Of a DNA stretch of 64,000 nt, positions 1 through 8,737 are shown piece by piece. Below the pieces are notes generated by a model. That model made no database searches, was not told where the DNA came from, and saw only the letters and a program-made list of their open reading frames with translations. The stretch spans positions 6,219,346 through 6,283,345 of the forward strand of contig CM074761.1 in the NCBI GenBank assembly GCA_037355855.1. Direction: 5' to 3'. Position numbers and translations under genes: made by a program. The first letter of the stretch is position 1, and each line of letters opens with the position of its first letter. The stretch is from Pseudo-nitzschia pungens. Its lineage: Eukaryota; Bacillariophyta; Bacillariophyceae; Bacillariales; Bacillariaceae.

Positions 1-3000
1 CGATGGAAGGCAATAGCTCCAGGTGAAACACCAAATGTTTTATGCACAGTGCATCTGACAGCAAATTGAGCAGAGGCAAAAACATTGTCAATGAGGTCAA
101 TAGCTTGTTGCAAATCCTGAGGAGGATTAGCATGAAGTTCAGTGCGCATGGCGGATTTCATAGTATCATGCACACGTTCCAAAACAGCATTGGCTTGAGG
201 ATTTTTGACTGTGGTTGGAACAGGCTTGATGTCAAGGTTAATAAGGTGAGATTGAAAATCAACATTGAGGTATTCAGAACCTTGATCAAAAATGCATCTG
301 CTGGGTTTTGGATAGCGAGAAAGCCATGCATCGTTTAATGGTGCATAGATGGACATTTTACCTGAGGGATTCATTTGTGGAGCACGTTTGATTTCAAGGA
401 GGTTAGTGCACATATCCATAATGGTGAAACCATTAAATTCAACATTACCAATATTTGGGATATTGACATTCCAAGGACCAATGGTGTCAATTGCAATAGT
501 TTCCCAAGGGATGGAGAGTTCTTCACGAGTTGCAAGATGCCCATAAGAAATGTGGGTATTTTTGTGGCGTTGACAAGCATCACAAGTCTTGCAATATTCA
601 GCAACAGCATCCTTGAGCCCTGGAGAATAAATGTGGATGGATATAGTTCGTGTCAAACGTTCAGCGCCTGCATGACCAAGTACATGATGATACCAGTTGA
701 TGGTGTCTTGGACAAGTGCATTTGGAAGGACAATTTTGGTTTGGTTGTTTTTAGAATAAACCTTGAGTTCAGTACCAGCGAAATCTTTGGTAGAATAATG
801 CTTGGTGTTCTGGATGGTGGAATCTGCTGCTTGAGCCTTGGAGAGAGCATCAAAACGCAGAGGATATGCAGGAAGATCTGCAGGGTAATTGATAAAAAGA
901 TCAGCAATGGAAAGATCGGAAGTGTCAACCTTGGAGATTGGCTGAGTGTTTGGATCTTTGGAATCTTTGGAAGGAGAAACAGAAGGCAAACCCTGCTCCT
1001 CCTCCAAGGGAAGGCGCGAGAGGGCATCAGCGAGGATGTTGTCTTTGCCTTGGATGAACTTGAAAACAGGACTGAAATCTTCAAGGAGCATGCGCCAGGT
1101 CATAATTCTGTTGGATTGGAGATTTTGACGAGTGAGGTTTTCATGGTCAGTGTAAACAATAATAATTGCACCCCAAAGAATAGTCCGGTATTCTTTGAAG
1201 ACTTCCACAATGCAAAGCATTTCTTTGTCAATGGTTGGATATTTGAGTTGAGTGGAAGTGAGTTTCCTGGAGAAGCATGCAACAATTTTACCATTTTGAA
1301 TAATCACAGCACCAAGTTGATAATCGGAGGCATCAGTGTAGACATCATAAGGGAGATTAGGATCAGGATATGTGAGGAGAATTTCCTCAGCAATCATGGT
1401 TTTGGCAGCTTTGAAGGCAGCAAACAATTCAGGAGTTGGCTTGACCAGTCCACGAGCCTTGCCAGAGAGGGCAGTGAGAGGAGCCAAAATCTCAGCGCCC
1501 TTGCGCCAATGAGCCCGATAAAAATTAATCATGCCAATGAAGGAACGCAGATCAGTGGTGCTTTGTGGGAAAGCAAGTTTCAAAATGGGAGCAATCTTGT
1601 TGGGATTTGGAAGAATGCCAGTGGTGGTGATGATATGTCCAAGCCAAGGAGCGCGTTGTTGGAACCAGTGGCATTTGGCAGGCTTAACAGAGAAGTTGTT
1701 GGCTTGCAGGATGGACAAAACAGTGGAGACAGTTTTGCAGTGAGATTGAAAGGTATCGGAGAAGATACCAATGTCATCAATATAGACTTCAACACTGTTG
1801 AGGTTGATAAAAAGGGATTCCATACAGCCTTGCGCCCAACTTGGAGAGTTGAGAAAACCCATTGGAAGTCTGAGTAATCTGAATTTGCCAAAAGGAGTTA
1901 CAAGCACACAGAGCCAAGTGGAAGGCTCATCCAATTTGAAGGTATGGAATTGCATGCTGACATCAATAAGGGTGACATAGTTGAACCCACGGCGGCGATG
2001 GAAGATATCTTGGATCTTGGGCAAAGGATAGTGGAGTTTCTTGGTGACTTTGTTAAGTTCACAAAAATCAGAAATGATTCTGCAGGAGCCATCCGGCTTG
2101 GGGACAACAAAGGTTGGCATACCCCATTCAGTTGCATAACATCTTTCAAGAATTCCAAGTTTCACTTGGCGAAGGAGTTCAGTTTTAACAGCGTCTTGTT
2201 GATGGATAGGGATACTGTAGGGCTGCTTGATATGATATGGTTTTGCACCCGGTTGGAGTTCAATGTGGAATTCCTTGTGGGGGAAAATTCCAAGTTCTCT
2301 GTGAGAGAGACCTTCAAACAGAGGATGGTGTTTGGAGAGAATCTGAAGCAACTGGGATTGTTGGTCAGTGGAAAGATGGGTTTGGTTGGAAACCAGTTCT
2401 TGCAAATCAGTTTTCTCATATTTGGTTGCACTATCAACGTAGGATTGAGAGGTTTGCGCGATGTAGGCTTCAGCAATGGAGTAGGGTTCATTGCTGATGA
2501 TCTTCTGAACCAAGGTTTGATTGGTGAAGTAGGATCTTGGATGGAAGGGCATATCCTTATCAAACCAAGAAACAAGGGAGGCTTCAAAATCCATTTTGAT
2601 GGCAAGCTTCTTCATAGTGGCACGTCCGATGATCAAATCGTAGTACATGTTGTCAACCACAAAACAAGTCAAGTGCTTAACACGCCTGGAATAAGAGAGT
2701 TCTGGAAACATAATGTCAGTAAGATAAACATATTCAGCGCATTTAAACTTGCCATTGGGAGTATCCAATCCAATTGGAGATTCAAGGACATGGATGGGAA
2801 TGGTTCTGGGGATTTGCTTTTTGGAGATTAATTCAAATGTGGAGCCACTATCAAAGAGGGTTTTGAAATAAAATTTGCCGGAGATATCGTTGATGGATTT
2901 GCATGTAGTCAATGTAGTGGGAGCCAAATCAGTGCAAGGTTTGGAAATCAGTGGTTCAAATGGTTCAGGATTGGGATCTGGTGGAGCTGGAGATAGAACA

Positions 3001-4235
3001 ATGGAAGGATCATGTGGATCAGCAGGGGCTGTGAACACTTCAGCAAGAGGTGTATCATCAGCAGTGGATGGTTGAATTGGAAAGCGTTGGAGATCCTGAT
3101 GATAATAGGTGTCATCAATTTCAGCGTTGACATGAAAGAGGTCAACCCAAACGTCTTCAGGTGGAGAAATAAAGGTGCAAACATGACCATCACCAGAAGA
3201 AGGCGGATTGCTGGGAGCAGTTGTAACTGAAGAAGGGCGAGAGCCGTTTGCAGAGCTTGTTGCTGCATTTGCATCAGCTGAAGACCGATTGTTGTTGTTG
3301 TTGTTAGAAGGACCACGACGCTTGCCATTAGGATTGTCAATGTTTTTGAAACATTGACCCCAAGTATGGTTGCTACCAGGATGAATAGGACATGGGTCTG
3401 TATCCTTGATTCTGTTGTTGGAATTAGAGTTGGAACTGGCGGAAGAATTCTGTGAGGAATTGTTGTTGTTGTTCGAACGCCGACCGTTGTTGTTGCCAGA
3501 ACGACGGTTGTTGTTGTTCCGATTTTTACCAGTTTGTCTGTTGGAGGACTTGTTGGAATTGTTGTTGTTGTTCCTACGATTGGCCTTGGTACAATAACGT
3601 TCCATTCTGGTGATAATATCAGCAAGAGTATCATCATAGGGTGAATGATGATCTTCGTAGGTGTCTTTCCAATCAGATGGCATGGAATCGTAAATGAGGC
3701 TTTTAAAATCATCCTCAGGAATGATGGCATCTGCAGCAGTGGTTGGAGCACCAGGTAACAAGGGAAGCACCACATTGTTATGGTAAGTGACCAAGGAAAC
3801 AAAGCTGGAAACAGTCATGGAAGTGGTCTTTTTGATCTGAGAAAGGAATCGTTTGTGGTTTCGATAGACGTCATCGTTGTTAGAGAACTTGAACCGAATG
3901 AAGGCACGAACGTCGTCGTCAAAATGAGGCACCGTTTCAGTATGTCCAATGATGTTGGTTCTCCACCAAGTCTTATCAGAATAGTTTCGTAGAATGTCTG
4001 GGAACTTGGCATAGAGTTTTGGGCCTGTTGTCCAACCCATGGCATGACGCGCTTCAGTAAATTCATAAATAGAATGAAGCAATTGTAAGAGAGTGGACGT
4101 TGTAGTGATAAAGGATACCTTTATCTTAGTTGTTTCAGTCTCAGTTTCAGTGGTTATAACACGTTTGTACTCAGCCTTTTCAAGTTCTTCTGGTTCGAAG
4201 TCGAACTTAAATGGAAGAGGTGTAATAGAAGACAT
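1..4235 (-). CDS. GypB1 Gag-Pol polyprotein (single frame, C-terminus outside window)
   Basis: Encodes capsid, protease, reverse transcriptase, RNase H and integrase for element replication. ATG at 4235; the frame is open for about 1,411 codons to the left edge. Gag is about residues 1-300 with an Asn-rich stretch and an unusual zinc knuckle of spacing C-x2-H-x4-H-x4-C. The protease motif DSGST is near residue 461, the RT YIDD box near 817 and the RNase H motif YTDASD near 962. The integrase HHCC finger lies near 1178-1215 and the catalytic D, D and E near 1246, 1313 and 1350. Gag and Pol are fused with no stop or frameshift, unlike GypC in this window. Copy 2 predicts about 1,513 residues in total, so roughly 100 residues lie outside. 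It appears intact in what can be seen. Confidence 0.9.
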   Translation of the reverse strand, partial: MSSITPLPFKFDFEPEELEKAEYKRVITTETETETTKIKVSFITTTSTLLQLLHSIYEFTEARHAMGWTTGPKLYAKFPDILRNYSDKTWWRTNIIGHTETVPHFDDDVRAFIRFKFSNNDDVYRNHKRFLSQIKKTTSMTVSSFVSLVTYHNNVVLPLLPGAPTTAADAIIPEDDFKSLIYDSMPSDWKDTYEDHHSPYDDTLADIITRMERYCTKANRRNNNNNSNKSSNRQTGKNRNNNNRRSGNNNGRRSNNNNNSSQNSSASSNSNSNNRIKDTDPCPIHPGSNHTWGQCFKNIDNPNGKRRGPSNNNNNNRSSADANAATSSANGSRPSSVTTAPSNPPSSGDGHVCTFISPPEDVWVDLFHVNAEIDDTYYHQDLQRFPIQPSTADDTPLAEVFTAPADPHDPSIVLSPAPPDPNPEPFEPLISKPCTDLAPTTLTTCKSINDISGKFYFKTLFDSGSTFELISKKQIPRTIPIHVLESPIGLDTPNGKFKCAEYVYLTDIMFPELSYSRRVKHLTCFVVDNMYYDLIIGRATMKKLAIKMDFEASLVSWFDKDMPFHPRSYFTNQTLVQKIISNEPYSIAEAYIAQTSQSYVDSATKYEKTDLQELVSNQTHLSTDQQSQLLQILSKHHPLFEGLSHRELGIFPHKEFHIELQPGAKPYHIKQPYSIPIHQQDAVKTELLRQVKLGILERCYATEWGMPTFVVPKPDGSCRIISDFCELNKVTKKLHYPLPKIQDIFHRRRGFNYVTLIDVSMQFHTFKLDEPSTWLCVLVTPFGKFRLLRLPMGFLNSPSWAQGCMESLFINLNSVEVYIDDIGIFSDTFQSHCKTVSTVLSILQANNFSVKPAKCHWFQQRAPWLGHIITTTGILPNPNKIAPILKLAFPQSTTDLRSFIGMINFYRAHWRKGAEILAPLTALSGKARGLVKPTPELFAAFKAAKTMIAEEILLTYPDPNLPYDVYTDASDYQLGAVIIQNGKIVACFSRKLTSTQLKYPTIDKEMLCIVEVFKEYRTILWGAIIIVYTDHENLTRQNLQSNRIMTWRMLLEDFSPVFKFIQGKDNILADALSRLPLEEEQGLPSVSPSKDSKDPNTQPISKVDTSDLSIADLFINYPADLPAYPLRFDALSKAQAADSTIQNTKHYSTKDFAGTELKVYSKNNQTKIVLPNALVQDTINWYHHVLGHAGAERLTRTISIHIYSPGLKDAVAEYCKTCDACQRHKNTHISYGHLATREELSIPWETIAIDTIGPWNVNIPNIGNVEFNGFTIMDMCTNLLEIKRAPQMNPSGKMSIYAPLNDAWLSRYPKPSRCIFDQGSEYLNVDFQSHLINLDIKPVPTTVKNPQANAVLERVHDTMKSAMRTELHANPPQDLQQAIDLIDNVFASAQFAVRCTVHKTFGVSPGAIAFH

Positions 4236-4617
4236 GGTTGTTGCTGGGTAATGCTGGGTATGTGTAGGTATATATGTGTTGGTATATATATATATATAAG
4301 TGAGAAGGTATTGGTGGATACCTTAGACAACTTGTAGTTAAGGGAAGTAGTTGTCAAGTGTTGTCGGAGAACCTTAAGCTTGTTTGCTTAAGTATAAAAA
4401 ATAAACTTAAAAATAAATGACCAAAGGTATGAATGACCGAAGGTATGAATGACCGAAGGTTGGTATGATGTTGGTAACCTTAACCTTGGAAGGTATGGTA
4501 TGGTACGTGTTGAGGTACCGTAAGGTTAAATGGTATGAGTAGGTTAATTATCCGGATGAAGATAGGTTAAGAATTATAATCAATTCAAAGAATTGACAAT
4601 GGTGGTCGTTGTAATCG

Positions 4618-4631
4618 ACTGTAATTACAGT
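4618..4631 (-). other. Palindrome at the primer-binding-site position of GypB1
   Basis: ACTGTAATTACAGT is a perfect 14-bp palindrome touching the inner edge of the 5' LTR; its outermost base is the last LTR base. This is where a tRNA-complementary site starting TGG is normally found, and no such site is seen. The same sequence is present in copy 2 (51597-51610). Confidence 0.6.
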
Positions 4632-4982
4632 GTCGTATCTCTGGAAACCAGAAGAAAACGACCGAAGATAGAAGATAGAAATAGTTGTGTTGATAATTTC
4701 TGAATTAAGGAATTATGAATGAAATTAGATAAAAGATAAAATAGAATGTTTCTCGTACAACGCCGTGTTGAAAGAATTCAAACAGACGTAGAGAAACTCG
4801 GAATGGTCTTGAAGAACATAAAGAACAGTTCTTCAAAGAACCTAGAGTCATAGAGAACCTGAGTCGGGGACATCAGTCATAGAGAACCTTGAAGTTGATA
4901 GAAACATTGTTTTGTTTCTTAAAATATAAATGGTTTGTTTCTTGTATATTTCTTGTGTGTCGTAGTTTTGGGACATACGACA
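4631..4982 (-). repeat. 5' LTR of GypB1 (352 bp)
   Basis: Begins TGTCGTAT and ends ATACGACA, an 8-bp perfect terminal inverted repeat. It matches the two LTRs of copy 2 (345 and 352 bp) with only a few substitutions. Confidence 0.95.
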
Positions 4983-5051
4983 ACCTCTGGGGCCCTAAGG
5001 AACCCGGAGTAGCATGTTTCTGCGTTACCACGCTTAAATAATGAAAGATTC

Positions 5052-5128
5052 ATTCCTAACTGCTGTCCATTGGTTCTGCGCACATATGTACTAATTTTTA
5101 CGTGGACTGGAGGACAGCTGTTAGGAAT
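5052..5128. repeat. Small foldback element (MITE-like hairpin)
   Basis: Arms ATTCCTAACTGCTGTCC and GGACAGCTGTTAGGAAT are nearly complementary around a spacer of about 45 bases. The arm sequence recurs in three other hairpins at 11265, 11509 and 11703, so this is a dispersed family. No coding capacity. Confidence 0.65.
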
Positions 5129-5138
5129 TTCGTAGAAG

Positions 5139-5203
5139 CCTTTTTTTGACGCTCCCGAACCCCTTTTAGTAGCGCCTTTTTTTGACGCTCCCGAACCCCT
5201 TTC
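5139..5203. repeat. Short tandem duplication, 36-bp period
   Basis: Two copies of a unit containing TTTTTTTGACGCTCCCGAAC, next to the foldback element. No function assigned. Confidence 0.6.
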
Positions 5204-5248
5204 AGAATACCGGTACAGTTACCTACGAAGTGGAAGTTTGAAGTAGAA

Positions 5249-5690
5249 GATCTATCCTCAGTTGATTCTAGGCTAGTCTCCAGCAAAATCAACTACTACA
5301 AATACCACCATCTACTGGTAGTACTACTAGTAGTAACTGGTGGTTGTAGTGGTAAATCTATCCTCAGTTGATTCTAGGCTAGTCTTCAGACAAATCAATT
5401 ACTAATAGCACCCTCTACTATTAGTAGTAGTGACTGTTGGTTGTAATAGTAGATCTATCCTTATTTGATTCTAGGCTAGTCCTCCAATGAATCTAGTACA
5501 AATAGCACCCTCTACTATTAATAGTAGTGACTGGTGGTTAAAGTAGTAGATCTCTCCTCAGTTGTTGATTCTACACTAGTCTTCAGACAAATCAACTACT
5601 AATAGCACCCTCTACTATTAGTAGTAGTGACTGCCGTCTACTATTCGTAATAGTGGTGACTGGTGGTTGTAGTGGTGGTTGATCTATCCT
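5249..5690. repeat. Degenerate tandem array, about 100-140 bp units
   Basis: Four to five diverged units share ATCTATCCTCAGTTGATTCT, GGCTAGTC and CTACTATTAGTAGTAGTGAC. Units start near 5249, 5354, 5452, 5549 and 5690. No ORF or RNA gene is recognisable in it. Confidence 0.7.
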
Positions 5691-5706
5691 CAGTTGTTCC
5701 ATCTAT

Positions 5707-6245
5707 ATCTTAGCACCCTGTATCTCTAAGAATAGTAATATAGGGGGGTGCTAAGAGCTGAGGTATGTAGATCTAGTACTAGTAATCCTACTACAAGCTT
5801 AGCATCCTGCCAAGCATCCTGTTTAGTATTCTGCAGTCTTTTATACAATTTAGTCTATTTCTTAGCACCCTGTATCTCTAATAATATAGGGGGGTGCTAC
5901 TAAGAGTTGGGATATGTAAATCTGGTACAAATCCTACTGGAAGGGCCTAGCATCCTGTCTACTAGCATCCTGTCTAGTATCGCCTTCTTGCTTCTTCAGT
6001 TGTGTCTGTATCTTAGCATCCTGTATATCTTCTAATATAGGGCTGTTAAGAGTTGGGGTATGTAAATCTGGTACAAATCCTACTGGAAGGGCCTAGTAGC
6101 ATCCTGTCTAGCATCCTGTCTAGTACTAGTATCCCTCTTTTAGTTCTACAGTTGCATCTGTATCTTAGCATCATGTACATCTTATAATATAGGGTTGCTA
6201 ACAGTTGGGGTATTTAGATCTGGTACAAATCCTACTGGAAGGGAA
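5707..6245. repeat. Second degenerate tandem array, about 150 bp units
   Basis: Four units start near 5709, 5862, 6013 and 6162. Each pairs TTAGCACCCTGTATCT with ATAGGGGGGTGCTAA, so each can fold back on itself, followed by GGTACAAATCCTACTGGAAG and repeats of TAGCATCCTGTC. The units decay towards the right. Confidence 0.7.
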
Positions 6246-6317
6246 TAGCTATAAAATGCACCATAATCACACGCTGACGGGACATTTACAACTCCACACG
6301 CTTTACCGGAGTGTCAC

Positions 6318-6416
6318 TTACTACCTCTGGTCCAAAATACCGTAAGGTTTACTTTTGCCTAAGCTTACGCAAAACTACGTGCAAGTCGGTCCAGTATTTT
6401 GGACCGGAGGTAGTAA
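6318..6416. repeat. Foldback/MITE-like element with 23-bp inverted repeats
   Basis: Arms starting TTACTACCTCTGGTCC and ending GGACCGGAGGTAGTAA differ at one position over 23 bp and enclose about 53 bp. It is unrelated in sequence to the 5052 family. It lies upstream of the SIR2-like gene. The stretch from 6417 to about 6960 has no gene I can support; an 89-codon minus-strand frame there is unconvincing. Confidence 0.65.
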
Positions 6417-6973
6417 CCTTACGTAATTAATCGTCCGCTTCTTTCGCATTTGACTGGCGGAATAATTTCATCAACGATTCCATGAGTCTTAGATACGTGT
6501 AGTCCACGTAGAAAATGAATACAAGTATGGAGAAAAGCGGGACAGATTTCACGAATCGGGGTATCAAAGACGTTAGGTTTTTTGGCAACCACCACGCGAA
6601 AACTTGAGATTTCAGACTAGAGCAACGAGTAAGCTTACCAGTACCGTATCTCCTTCGTTGGTGACTAACAAAATAATTTTTCACTGCAATGAACACGGTA
6701 TGTTGATACTTCTACCTTCTCGAGATAGTTTTGAAACACAATACGTCCCATGCGATGACTTCCTCCACCAAACAAGAACCAAGTGCTTCGTAAGTGAAAA
6801 CTAGCTCGACAACATACTCAAGACGCGTTACGAACGATTGACATCACAATCGGCATCGTCGCCGTGTCTGGCACAGATGAGATACAGCAGCGGTGTACCA
6901 CGCGAACGCACGTCTGTTTCTTAATGCTTCTGCTGTCTTCTTGATCCTCACTCCCGTCCTGTTATTGATTCAG

Positions 6974-8258
6974 CTGTGGACACGTGTTTGTGTTGCATTG
7001 CGCCGCCAGTGGCGTTGCCGCGGATGGGCTCCTCGAAGCGAACGCCGCTTCGGTTTGGAAACCGGGAACAACGATCGAAGCCACCGAGAAGCCATCGTGC
7101 AAAACAAAGTTTTTCCAAGTGGGTTTGCCATCCGGTGCCGGCGACGCCCTCGCTTTGTTCCAGGCCTTTTTGGCAACGGCGGGAAAAAAATTCAAGGGAG
7201 AGTGGTCCGCCTACCGACGAGGTAAACCACTCCTTGGCTTGGAACCCACGTCGTTCCTTGCTGGCGTCGGTGACGACAAAGCAAGCGTTCTCGCAGACTT
7301 GATGTCCGAGGCGTACTCAGCAGTGGATACCTACGGAGTAGACGTTGCCCTGTGCGTCCCCGATCACACGACGTACGTCTCCGCTATGAAACTCCGCGAT
7401 GACAAGTGTCCGTTCGCAAGTGGACCCCTCTGGATGCTCTCGGAAGAGCAAAGGGTGCGTGTGTCGCAGCTCGCCACGGTCAAAAATTCCAACCGACTCG
7501 CTATCTTCATTGGAGCCGGAATTTCGATTCCCTCGGGTGCCCCCAGCTGGGGGGCACTGCTGGGGCTGCTAGCCGACAAAGCGGGCTACTCCGAGGAAGA
7601 CAAAAAACACCTCCAGGACCTCAGCTTTTTGGATCAACCCACGATTCTCGAGGAAGACTTGCTCGAAGAGTTCAAACCGTCCGTTGCAGGGGTGATCAGC
7701 GAGGCGTGTCGCTACACCCCAGCGCACGCCCTCCTCAAGACACTCCGGTGCCCCGCCGTCACCACAAATTACGACTGTCTGTACGAGGACGCCGCCGAGA
7801 GTTGTGGGCAGCAGATTTACTGTCTTCCCTGGGATTCCAGAAAGCTGATGGGCAGCAACTCGCACAATAGCATGCTCAAGCTGCACGGCTGCGTCAATTA
7901 CCCCGAGAGCATCATTCTCAGTCGGAAGGACTACATGCGGTACCCCGACAACTACCAAGCACTCCGTGGTCGCCTGCATGGCATCTTTTTGACCAACGAA
8001 GTTCTCTTCTGTGGCTTTTCCATGACGGACGACAACGTTCACAAGATCATCGACGACGTGAAAAAGGTGGTGAAGGGAGACGATCCCGAAATGGCCGAAC
8101 ACAAGCTCGGAACCATCCTCTCCATGACCGAAAACAAGATGTTCACGCGCCTCTGGGACCAGGACTTTCACCTCCAATCGTTTGGAAAGTCGTGGGGAGA
8201 CAATCCCACTTGGTACCACGACTGTTTCCTGGACGCTTTGGTGCGAGAGACCCTTTAG
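6974..8258 (+). CDS. SIR2-like (SIR2_2 type) NAD-binding protein, 5' exon unresolved
   Basis: A Rossmann-type SIR2-like protein predicted to bind, and possibly hydrolyse, NAD. Counting from 6984, FIGAGIS (about residue 176) is the nucleotide-binding loop, TTNYD (about 260) the family's T-N-x-D motif, KLHG (about 299) carries the usual catalytic His, and GFSMTDDN (about 344) follows. The first 150 residues form a separate module; a similar region with V-D-I-A-L-type strands precedes SIR2_2 domains in some animal and bacterial proteins (from memory). An in-frame TGA lies at 6966-6968 and no ATG occurs before 7302, so the protein either starts at an upstream exon joined at an acceptor near 6973 (TTATTGATTCAG) or begins at Met 7302, which would remove that module. 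Stop is TAG. The higher GC than the flanks suggests a host gene. Confidence 0.75.
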
Positions 8259-8737
8259 CTAGGCGACAAACTTTCGAACTGAAGTAGTAGCTCCATTGCT
8301 TAGGAATGCTACGTGTACGCATCGCCCAACCATTAAAATTCCGTACTGTAATTTCCATCTTCTGCGAAGCAAAATTACAGCTAAGAAAATTTAGCGATCA
8401 CAAACTAATCTGTTCAACCCAGTCTTCCAAATCGCCCCCATGGAGAGTCTACAATAGCCAATGACAATGATTCAGAGGGGGTGGTGATTTCTACATAGTA
8501 GTCCTTTTTTATGTCGCAAATTAGTTTCTACTAGTTATTTTCGTGTTTCACATTCCTGCTTGACAACTGATTCGGGATAAACAACATGGATGAAAACTCT
8601 TTTCAATTGTTTCACACTCCCAGCATGCTACCACCAGCAGCGTGCGGAGGATGACTCATTCCGGAACACACAGCACAGCACAACACAACACAACACCACT
8701 CCGCACTCCACTCCACCACTTACTAGGCCTCATCTCC
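8259..8737. other. Intergenic spacer between convergent genes
   Basis: The 3' flanks of the SIR2-like and b561-like genes meet here. A CACAACA-type microsatellite lies near 8670-8700. No further gene or RNA is seen. Confidence 0.5.

Larger units (their letters stand above)
1..4982 (-). mobile_element. GypB copy 1, Ty3/Gypsy LTR retrotransposon, cut by the window edge
   Basis: Minus-strand LTR retrotransposon. The 5' LTR is on the right (4631-4982), the leader is 4236-4630, and gag-pol runs left off the window. The last part of the integrase and the 3' LTR are missing because the window starts inside the element; copy 2 shows what they look like (12358-13160). The order protease, RT, RNase H, integrase marks it as Gypsy and not Copia. 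The leader contains AT microsatellite sequence near 4280 and short GACCGAAGGTATGAAT repeats near 4425-4460. The right-hand TSD copy would be ACCTC (4983-4987); its partner is outside the window. Confidence 0.93.

Noticed and set aside
375..1877. 500-codon plus-strand frame over GypB1 pol, and its 640-codon counterpart at 43453-45375
   Set aside because: Antisense to a well-supported pol frame, low in recognisable motifs, and partly explained by codon bias. In copy 2 it runs on into the CopD LTR.
6427..6696. 89-codon minus-strand frame with a hydrophobic segment
   Set aside because: Next to a foldback element, no homologous motif, ordinary chance length.
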